Source of the DNA: Heterocephalus glaber
Taxonomy: Eukaryota; Chordata; Mammalia; Rodentia; Bathyergidae
NCBI RefSeq assembly: GCF_000247695.1
Contig: NW_004624734.1
Location: forward strand, 7,117,569-7,181,568
Direction: 5' to 3'
DNA: 64,000 nucleotides
Position numbers and translations under genes: made by a program. Of the stretch, positions 23,683 to 33,318 are shown one piece after another. Numbering within the stretch: the stretch's first letter is position 1; every line of letters starts with the position of its first letter. The notes under the pieces are model-generated. The model was not told the origin of the DNA, ran no database searches, and saw only the letters and a list, made by a program, of their open reading frames with translations.

Positions 23683-24350
23683 GGTTTTTTTTTTTGGTGT
23701 TTATAAGCTTCTTTTTTTATTTTATTAAAACATGTTTGCAGTTCGCACAATCTACTGTCCTCTTGGGGAGCGGTTACGTGTGCACACCACAGCCTGTTTC
23801 AGTTTTTCAATCCCCTTTCTTTTCTCTTCCCCTCCCTTCCTCCTCCTCCAATTCACCAGTCCCAGTTTTCATTCTTGTTGATATTATTAACTTTAACTTG
23901 TGTTATGGCATATAATGTTTATGTGAACTGGGATTACCAGTTTCCTGTACATGGCACATCTTTGTTCCTCTCATTTCCCCTTCCCGTCCTCCTCACTCCT
24001 TGCTCTTGTTTCTTTGGGGCACTTCCCTCTTGCAAGAGATCCACCCTCATCCCCTTCTATCCATCCTTTAGCATTCTCCTTGTTTGTACTTGGCCTCACT
24101 CAAATGAGAGATACCATCCGGTATTTAAGCTTGTGTGTCTGATTTATTTCACTCAATGTTAGGTGCATCCATTATCCTACACATGTCTCAAATCTGTCAT
24201 TCTTTACAGCAGAATAGCTTCCATGATATGTAGAAACCACCTTTTCTTTATCCAATCATCTGTGGATGGTAGCCAGGCTGTTTCCAGGATTATGAGTCAT
24301 GCTGCTATAGACATTAGCAGGCAAGTATTGCTGTAGTATGATGATGTAAG
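23683..24350 (-). mobile_element. L1 3' end, reversed
   Basis: A T run at the left (the poly-A tail on the minus strand), a pyrimidine-rich stretch (reversed 3'UTR), then reversed ORF2 end wording (TGTGTCTGATTTATTTCACT, CATCTGTGGATGGTAGCCAG, CATGCTGCTATAGACATT). It parallels the copy at 44393-45522. Confidence 0.8.
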
Positions 24351-25977
24351 CTTTTTAGGGAAGGGACTTAGCAGGGGGGCTGCTAAGCTTTGGATGTGAT
24401 GTCTCCATGGTGACCTCAGCCACCCCTGCAGCCCCCTTGGTGCCTGCAGCCCTCCAGGAGCTGGAGAGTCTCTCAGCTCGGCATAGGACTTCCCCTGTAT
24501 TCTGCCCACCTGGCAGCCAAGACCTGTGTCTCCAGGGTTGGCAGCTCTTGGGATTGCTCCCGCTGGCCTCATGGGCACAGGGACCAGCCAGAGCCACTGC
24601 ACCTGCCCAAAGGGCCACTGGGACCAACCCCACTGCATCTGCAGAGCTGAGCTCTGTGCCTATGTGTAGCTCCCGATCTGCCAGGACCACTGTGTGTTCC
24701 TCTCAAGGCCACAGTTTCTTTGTTGTCTGTCCTGGCCTCCCTGGATGAGAGTGGTCTCTTCTTCCCAAAGGCCTTGGAAGAATGAGCAGTACAAAAGATG
24801 CACAAGCGGTCAGCCACTGGCTGGGTTTCCTTTGACCAAGTGCCATTCCTAGCTCTGTTCAAGGGCTCTGTTCAAGGTTCGTCAGGCTAATGGTTCCTCT
24901 GAGACGGGGGACACAAAGAGCCACCCCACCACCTGCTGTTCAGTCCTAGGGGAGAACAAGGGGGTGGATCTTCCAGGATGTGGCCCTTGGGTGCCACAAC
25001 GTGTCAGGTGAGCTTCTCAGTCCAGAATTCCCAAGGCCCATTCCTGGCAACCCTTTCCTTTGCTAACAGCAACCTCTTGCCACGAAACAAGCTGCCCCAG
25101 AATTGGTGGATTAGAGCCACAGACACAGGTCCTCTGGCCTGTCTGGGTTTGGCTGGCTTTGACTGGGCTCACTCTGCATCTGTGCTCAGCTGTTAGGCCT
25201 CACCTGCTGTGTGGCGAGAAGCTGGCTGCCCACCGTGTGATAGAGCAACTTGGTGACTCCATTTCTCATCAGGGCAGCCTGGATCTGTGGCCCCGGCAGA
25301 CACAAGGGTCCTGGCGCTGTCCCTCCCAGCTCTATCCTCTGAACTCTCTCCTGTCTGCTCTGACACCCCCCAGCCTGCACTGCAGCTTCTGTGACTTTCT
25401 TTTTTTGATCCACCTATGCTCCTCCCTGGGGTGCCAGATTGAGTAAGTAAAAGTACAGAATACTCCATTAATTTGAATATTGTAGAAATAACAAAAATAT
25501 GTTTAGTATATGTATGGCTCAAATATTACATGGGATGTATTCAAAAAGATTATTTGTTGTTTATCTAAAATCAGGTTTGCTGGGTGCCCCGTATTCTATC
25601 TGGCCCTCTCCCCTCTTACATCTTCTTCCCAGGACAGAGTACAAGGAGGAAGGGATCCCAACAGGCTTCTGGGGTCGTCAGTGACTCTTTGTAACCATCA
25701 GGGGACAGGGCTCACTTTTGGTGATGGCCAGTGGGTGTAGGATCAATGTTTTTCCCTTTCAGTGCCTCTGCCATTTAAAAGATATGTGATAAAAGGTACG
25801 CTGAGAGGTTCTGGTTTTTGAGGGATTTCAACTACTGTGAGAAACACATCCTCCCTCAAACGTGAAGCTGGTCAGGAATCATCACAGACACGACATTCAG
25901 CGTTGCCTCACAAAATCTTCCTCTAAATGATGTTGGTTGGCATCAGAGGACTTCGAAGCTCAGGCTGTGTCAATATT

Positions 25978-26058
25978 TTTTTTTGGTACCAGGGTCTCGA
26001 ACTTGGGTCCTTACGCTTGTGCAGCAGGTGGTGAAACTACTGAGCTAAATCCCTGGCC
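25978..26058 (-). repeat. ID-like SINE with 17-base target duplication
   Basis: T-rich tail, GGTACCAGGGTCTCGAACTT, CTGAGCTAAATCCCTGGCC. CAGGCTGTGTCAATATT at 25961-25977 recurs as CAGGCTGTGTCAATAAT right after the element. Confidence 0.88.
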
Positions 26059-26470
26059 CAGGCTGTGTCAATAATATTCAATCATTTAGTAACCTTTAGA
26101 AACATATTCCCTTTCCCTCTGTTTTGTGTCTGTATCTCCAACCCACAAGCTTTCTTCCCTCACCTGCCACTGGCTATTTTGTATCATCTTAGTGGTAAAA
26201 CCCAAGATTAGGGTTTGGGCTTTGGAAAAACAGATCCCTTGGGTCTCAGTTATGTGTCAGGGAGTCTAATTCAGTGGACCAGGTTTTTGAATGATCTTGG
26301 TTCAAAGCCACAGCCAGTGCCATGACTAACAAATCTGGGGCTTCCATTCTCCTTCTGCGTATTGTTCATAATTACAGCCAAGGAACTGTGGAGAGGTGGG
26401 GCTGTGTGGACTGGAGTAAGACATGGTCTTTCGAGATCACTATTGCAATCTGCATAGCTCACTGGCTTTT

Positions 26471-26563
26471 TTTTTGTTTTCTTTTTTCCAGTTCTGGGGA
26501 TCAAACTCAGGACCTTGCATTTGCAAGGCAGGCACATTGCCACTGAGCTAAATCCCCAGTCCC
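26471..26563 (-). repeat. ID-like SINE with target duplication
   Basis: Reversed unit with GGGGATCAAACTCAGGACCT and CTGAGCTAAATCCCCAGTCC. GCTCACTGGCTTTT flanks it at 26457-26470 and 26564-26577. Confidence 0.88.
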
Positions 26564-26643
26564 GCTCACTGGCTTTTAACACTCGGTGAATCAGGACAAA
26601 ATAAACACCGTCTTCTACATTGCTGAAAGGTCCAGAAAAGAGA

Positions 26644-27000
26644 ACTGAGGCAGGCAATTAGGGTTTGGCAGGCTGGCTGAAAACAGGATGCAGCAGGTTA
26701 CCTGAGCTGGAACAGAGGCTGGTCAACAACAGGAAGTGACCTGTCAATCACAGCCGGCGCGCCTGGGCAGAACAACTTCCCAGGGACCGGATCTGGGAGG
26801 TACAAAAGGCAATGGCCGTCAACTGCTGCTACTGGGATCTTGCTGTCCTACTGTCTTCCTGCTTCTGCAGCTGCCTGTCCTGCTTTCAGGACACATCTCT
26901 ACTTGTTCTTTTGCTTTTTTTTTTTTTTTTAAACTCTTTTCTTCCTTCTCTTTTCTTCACTTTTTCCCTTTTCTTCTTTTACTTTCAATAAGAGTTATAT
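26644..27000 (+). mobile_element. Possible retroviral-type solo LTR
   Basis: From about 26644: GGTACAAAAGGC as a possible TATA-like site near 26797, a long T/C tract (26910-26985) and AATAAGAG near 26985 as a possible poly-A signal. The promoter-to-poly-A spacing is LTR-like, but I could not fix TG...CA ends or target duplications. Tentative. Confidence 0.3.
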
Positions 27001-27992
27001 TTACCTATTCATTGGTTATCTTGCACAATTGTTTGAGTGGGAAAGAAAGAGCCTGGAGCCACCAGACATCACACTGTCCTGCAACAGAAGCACGTATCTT
27101 ACCGCCTCGGATCATCTTGCAAGAGATTTCACCTGGCCATCATATACGAGACATGAGTGGGCCTGAGGGACAAAGGGTATCAAAGCAACACGCTTTGCCA
27201 GTTATCATTAAACAAAGAAATAAAGACCTCAGTGTTTCTAATCATCTAGTGGGTCTCAGACCAAAACTTCCTCTGCAGCACAACTGAAATCTTAAGGTCA
27301 GACACCATGAACAGCTGCACTGTGTGGTCCACCAAGACTCTAGGACTATTTGTTTCTAAAAAATAAATCAAGGCATTCAGCATTCAGTTGCTGCTCCCCA
27401 TGGCGCACTGATTTCAAAAGGAACAAAAGTAGCATTTTAAGATATGCCCACATTATGTAAGGAACATTCCCAGGGCAGTGTGCTTTCTAAAATATCTAAC
27501 TGACCAGCTCTGGTGCCTAACAGACCCTGGGAAGCTTGCACCAGACCGTGCACAAAAAACTTACCTCAGGGTCTTTTCCTGTTTTATCAACATTTGAAAG
27601 GACTTCAAAGAAGATTGGATGGGACTGAAAGACAGAACATCCTAACAAAACTCATGTAACTAAAACTTAAACTTGCACTTGGTGCAATTGCCATCTTGGC
27701 TCTTGCCCACTCTTTCCCTGTGTACTTTCACTTGGCACTGTTTCCTTTTGCAGTGAATTCTGTCTTTGCTTCACAGTGCTTTTCCGTGTCTTGACTGAAG
27801 TCTTTCATCAAGAACGCAAAGGTTCGAGAACTGCCCCAGCAGCCTGAGGATGATATGCGCGGTGGCTCTGGTGCCTTCCTCTTCTGTCCCGGGTGGATGC
27901 TGCCAGGACAGGCACATTTAGGGGGCTGTGGTCCCAATCTCTGAAGGATGCCATCTCCACTGAAAACAGCGGCCCAAGGCACGCTACCGACC

Positions 27993-28229
27993 ATGCTTTT
28001 CCCCGTGCGCATCTTGCTGCTGGCCGTCCTGACCTCACACTTGCTTGGTTTGGAGGCGGCCCCTAACCCTGACGCTCTCTCCTCTCTGCTTCAGTTGGCC
28101 TCCCTTGCTGGCCGGCCCATGACTGTACTGTCCTCTCCACACCCTGGCTCTTTATGGCTCAGGGCTGAGAGGTCCTGGCCCAGGTCCAGCTGCACCCCAC
28201 CCCAAGGCGATCCAGCCCCTGACTTCTGA
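27993..28229 (+). other. Small ORF with a signal-peptide-like start, unassigned
   Basis: An ATG at 27993 (in frame with an earlier one at 27948) opens a 78-codon frame starting MLFPVRILLLAVLTSHLLGL. This has a basic residue, a hydrophobic core of about 12 residues and small residues near EAAP, so it looks like a cleavable signal peptide. The rest is Pro/Ser/Leu-rich without cysteines beyond one near the end. I recognise no family. Inside the frame, at 28080-28094, is a good splice-acceptor-like sequence (pyrimidine tract plus CAG), so the frame may be chance. It is convergent with SERPINA11, whose stop is 395 bases to the right. No promoter or poly-A signal was identified for it. Confidence 0.2.
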
Positions 28230-28523
28230 GCAGGAGAACCTCACTTGGCTCTCTGCCCAGGTGGACCTCTGTGAAGGGAGTGTCTTGCTTATTACTCCTG
28301 ATGTCCCCTGTGCCTGTCACTGTGACCCTTATCTGAAGGACACTCAGCAAATATCTATCCTGGCGGTGGCAGTGGCAGCTGTTTCCCAGGAGATCATAAC
28401 ATGGGCTGTTCTCATCTTCTGCTTTCTAATCACAGTTAGCAACACCAGCCTGAGATGACCGTGGAGTGATGGGCAGAAGCTGCTCTGGGGTAGATGCAAT
28501 TCCTCAGGGTTCACAAACCCAAC

Positions 28524-28529
28524 TTTATT
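28524..28529 (-). terminator. SERPINA11: SERPINA11 poly-A signal AATAAA
   Basis: AATAAA on the minus strand about 95 bases past the TGA; the first such hexamer after the stop. Implies a short 3'UTR of roughly 115-120 bases. Confidence 0.75.
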
Positions 28530-28623
28530 AGCATCTGAGCACACTGGTACACTGCAGTGCAGGCTCGGGCTGGCCTTCCTGTTTGGTTAGGGGACAGAAG
28601 ACATCCCTGACCTCCCAGCACGG

Positions 28624-28827
28624 TCACCCTGCAGCTGGGTTGACGACTTTGCCCAGGAAGAGCAGGCTCTGGGTGGTCACCTCCCACAGCAGCATCAAGA
28701 AAGGCCTGTTAAAGTGGGCACAGGGCGCTGAGGTCGTGTTCAGGGCTGACGGCTGCGAGAGGAGGCCCGAGGCAGCCCCGACCTCAGTTCCCTTCTCGTT
28801 CATGTCCACCACCACCTTGTGGGACAC
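28624..28827 (-). CDS. SERPINA11: SERPINA11 last coding exon with reactive loop
   Basis: 204 bases including TGA. Acceptor [28 protein letters not shown] leads into the hinge. P12 is Val378, where human has Ala; P1 is Ser389, where human has Pro. The sequon NTT at 392 and Cys398 are absent in the human sequence as I recall it. Ends [11 protein letters not shown]. Confidence 0.95.
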   Translation of the reverse strand: MSHKVVVDMNEKGTEVGAASGLLSQPSALNTTSAPCAHFNRPFLMLLWEVTTQSLLFLGKVVNPAAG

Positions 28828-29524
28828 CTACAAAGAGACACGGCATCGTTCAGAGGGGCTTGGAGGACAGAGGCCACCTTCTGGGGCATTGGTGAGACTG
28901 AGTAGCCATGCCACTCAAGCCCTGCAGCCTAGACGGCAGCTCCCGCCTTCCCTTCAGTCCCTCCCTCCTCATTTTCTCCCTCCCGATGGTCCACCTGACA
29001 GTGCCCACTGCCCTCTGGCAGGAAGATGAATGCGCCTGAGCCAGGCTGAGGCTGCCCGAGTGTGCCAGGTGCTAGTGGCCCCTCCAGTAGCATTTCTCCA
29101 CACCTGGGCACAGGTAGAGCTGGGCACAGCTGCGTTCCTTTTCCTTCTGCCAGCTGCACCTGACCTCTCCGAGGCTCAGTCTTCTCATCTTTAAAATGGC
29201 TTGCTCAGCCTGGATCCACGGCGTTCTAAATGCACTCAGTGGAAGGGAGCTGCCGTCCCCTCCTCTAACTCCTTTCCTCGTTTCCTCCCTTCCCATCCTC
29301 CTCTTTTTCCTCCTTCTCCTCCTCCTCTTCCTCCTTCTCCTCATTTTCACACATTTCCTCATTTCCTGGGAGGAAAGGATTCTGAGACTTTAAAAGAAGT
29401 TGAAAACAATTGGTCTTGATTATCCTTTTTATTTCTAAAAGACTGTGAAAAAAAAATGTAGCAAAAGCTCTTTAAAAAGCAAAAATGTTTCTTTTTCTTC
29501 TTGTTTACCCTCCCACCATGCAGT

Positions 29525-29559
<35 letters not shown>

Positions 29560-32500
29560 CACACACTTCACCCTCAGCTGGTCTTTTCCTAGTAAGAGAC
29601 AGAATGCTTTCTTTATGAAGTTCCTAACAAAGATTCAAAAGGTAAGGAACAACTGTATCATAAAACAAAACAGATAAGCAAGGCTCAGGGAAGGGCCTTT
29701 GGTGCCTTTCCTGCTGTATTATTATTCTCAAATGTCAACTCTCCCTTCCTGTTAGAGGGTTGTGGATCCTTCAGCACTCCGCTGGCTCCCAGGAACTCCT
29801 GTCAGGAAGAACACAGCCCCTCCCCACTGAAAATGGCCTTGAGCAGCCATGCTGTAGGCCACGTGCAGGAGAACTGTTAAGATTCATTGAACATTTTCTC
29901 TTGATTTCCCCTCTCCACTGAGAATGGTGTATCCCAGACATGGGGTAGTCTTACCCCATATCCTGGGAGGATGAAGACATGGGAACCAGACATGAGGCCA
30001 GTGGTAGAGACCTGCCTCTGACATGCAATAGGAACAGGAAATAAGCCTTTCTTGTGGTAAGGTGCTGAGCTGCAGGGCTGACTGATACACCTCCTGTTCT
30101 TGCCCCACACTAAAGCTATAACAAAGGCAAAAAGAATCTTGTTGCTGTTCTAGGAGGATGTCTTAGGAATAAAAGCAATGACATCTCACACATGGGAGAA
30201 TTATGGCTCAGTGGATGACCTCGAATGAGGGTCTGTTTTACTGAGAAATCTGTATTCCTTCTCTGGAAAATATAGATCTGGAAGAGGAGGGTAGAAAGGG
30301 AGCTGCCAATGAAAAGAAGCCAAAAGATTGTGGTTTTGAAGAATCAGTACAGAAAAATAAAGGAGAACTTGATTTTCAAGTGCACCTTGTGTGAGAGGAG
30401 AAAGACCCCCACTTGCTACACGTTCACAGTCATGGCCTTACCCGGGAGATGGAGCTATTGAACTGTCCAGTGATTCTTGAAAAGTCAGCTCCCAAGTCGA
30501 ATATGTTGGTGACACCAATCTGGGGAAGGATCTCTTCCAGGTTGTAAGTTCCAGAAATTGAAAACCTCGGCAAGTGCAAATCCAGCAGGCTGAGAGAGAA
30601 TCAGAGAAAGAGACAGGACCGTCGTGTTACACAAGCTGCTGTCAGGCTGTCTGCTGGCAGCCTAAGCGGGGGGAGGGAACAGTGGCTCCCAGCATGAGGC
30701 CCTCAGTCTCCCTGTCCTCCCAAGGTATGATTGCCATGGTAGAGCCTTCCACAGCTGCACCCAGTGCTCCCCTCTCTTTAGCCCTCATGGAACACTTAGG
30801 GGCCGGGGCCGGAAAGATTCCTGTCTCCATCATCTTCATCATGTTTGTGTAAGAAAGGGTGGAAAGATAGAAGGAAAGAAAGAAAGGAACAAGGGCGGGA
30901 GGGGGTTTTGCAGAATATGCTAAGATACAGATGGACAGGTAAGCAAGTGAATCAATAGACTGACAAAGAGAGAAACATTCATTTCTAATGTGCAAAGGTC
31001 AATAACATTTATACGGAGGAACCAGAGAAATGATACAAGAAAGTGAAACATACTGACTCCCTAAAATACATACATAGAGATTCTGGGTTTTTTAAAGGAA
31101 ACTTTGATGTTATGCCTTACTTTTCTTTCTTCAAAGTATTCAAGTAGCTCAGGGAAGAGAGATTAAATTTTACAGTTAGTTACCGCAGTGGAAGTCATCA
31201 ATTCTTAGTGAAATAATGGATTGCAGCACTATGACCATGAAAACGACAAACTCTAGACACTGCCACAGAACTCAGTCTATTAGAGGGGTCATTACTATAC
31301 AACAATCTGGTCTCCTTCTATTCTTGTCATTATGAACAATTATACTGGCACTAAGTACCGTATACTACTTACTTAGCCATTCTGTGGTAACATCATTTTT
31401 ACAGTGCAATATCCAATTGCTGACATTTAGGGGAGATAAAGTCAGAATCAGAATTCCCCAAGATGACTGTAAACTGCACGAATTGCAAACATGTACTAAT
31501 AAAAAAGAAGCAATTAGTTCAAACAAAGCAGTTTGTTACAGGGTTTGTTGACCTTATTGGTGAAAATACCAGAGTATGCAAGGGGAAAAGGACCCCAGTT
31601 CCTCAAGTCAAGAGTAATTGACTTATACATTAATTAAATTTCACCTCTGTTATCCAAAAGATTTTAAAGGGGTGTAGTTTAGACTTTTAACTTTTTAACT
31701 TGCCTAGCATTCACTGGGTTCAACTCCCAGTATGGCAAAAAAAAAAAAAAAAAAGGAAGAAAGAAAAGAAAATTTAAGAGACTCTAGGCCAGGGATTTAG
31801 CTCAGTGGTGCTACCACCACCTGCCCTGCAAGTGCAAGGTCCTGAGTTTGATCCCTGGTACCAAAAAAAAAAAAAAAAAAGAGAGAGAGAGAGACTCTAT
31901 ACCACACCCCCCCATAATTTTTCTGTTCTATAAAACAAATTCAGGAATGTCAACATTATTATGTGTCATTAAGATTTCTTAGGTGGAAACTTGTCTTTGT
32001 AAAGTGTATAATGTAAAAAGTAACTTTTTCTTAACGAGATCTTTGACTACTGGTAGGCTCTAACAATTTATATAAGTATTCTCACTTTCCTACTTCTACA
32101 AAATAAAATTGTATCTTACCCACAGCCTAAAAAATGAAATAAATATTTGGTAATTAACTTAGAAAAGAAAAAAAGAATTAAGATGTGTTATGCATGTGCA
32201 TCAACTCCACATAGGGAATGTAAACATTACGTATGGAAGACATGTAGTAATAAAAAAATAAAAATAATAAAGTATTCCTGTCTGAAAGCCCATGGAACTC
32301 TTGCTATGATATTGGGGCTTTCTCACCTGGGGGTCAACCGAGATTTAGCAGAGGTTCATTTTGTCTTCTGAAGACCGAAATGAGAAGAAGCCGAACCAAA
32401 TCCTTCCTGAGGGATATCTAGGGGTCTAGAAGAGTCTAAGGTCCTCCCTCCTGCAGGGGGAAAGGGCAGGCTGTCCCTGGGCCAGAACCGGGACTGACTG

Positions 32501-33280
32501 GAGTTACAGGCATCAGATAATCCCTTAAGTCCAGGCCTGTCCTCTTCAACCATCTCTCTTTTATTTGGTGCTTTAATTTCCACCCAAGCACAAAATACCC
32601 TCTTTCTACCCCGGGCGCCTCAGGGAAGACACCTGTAGGTGTCTAAGGGGACCTGGTGCTACCAGGTTGGGAGGGATTAGAAGCGGCCACCCAGAGGTGG
32701 GGCTTCTGAGCCCTGCCCTACCATCTGGTGGGGTTCAATACAATGATGGGCGGAGCCTCAGGAGGTGGGAGCTTGCACTTCCTGTTTTGGGGAGCACTTC
32801 TGTTTGGAGCCCTGAGCTGTCATGCAGTGAAGTCAGTTATACCTAGCTGTGTGAGTGAGCTCAGCAGATGCTGCCTGGGGAGAAAAAGCCTGCTCAGTCC
32901 ATCTCTCCAGCCTGGCCAGTCCAGGCAGCAGACACACAGGTGATGGAGGCCTCCGGGCTGCAGCCCTGGGCGCCCCCGGATCTCTGTAGGTGGGAACCAC
33001 CCGGAGGAGCCCAGTCAGCCCAGAAAACCGAGAAAGGGAATGCCACATTTTCTTTAGCAAGTTAGTTCAGAGGTGTCTTGTTTTGCAGCAGAAGGTAACT
33101 AGAAATCAGTACCAGATTTCACCCCAAAGCATCCCATAAAGAAGGGGTTGGCCAGAGAAGGAGATTTAGAGAAACCAGAAAGAGCCAAGCTTGCCATGAC
33201 AAAACCACAAACCAAAAAGTGAGAGTTGGTACTTTGTTTGTTGTTCTTGCTGCTGCTGCTTCTGCTGGTGTGTGTGTGTG

Positions 33281-33318
<38 letters not shown>

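Larger units (their letters stand above)
24351..27930. other. Intergenic region downstream of SERPINA11
   Basis: Holds two ID-like SINEs (25978-26058, 26471-26563) and a possible solo LTR (26644-27000). Other parts show no recognisable gene or repeat; open frames are short and overlap on both strands. Confidence 0.55.

Noticed and set aside
7082..27930. Search for a serpin pseudogene between SERPINA1 and SERPINA11
   Set aside because: No serpin landmarks (FSPVS, VPMM, FNKPF or GKVVNP-like text) were seen in any frame.
29525..29556. CA repeat as a CRISPR-like or regulatory array
   Set aside because: Plain dinucleotide microsatellite in an intron; no repeat-spacer structure.
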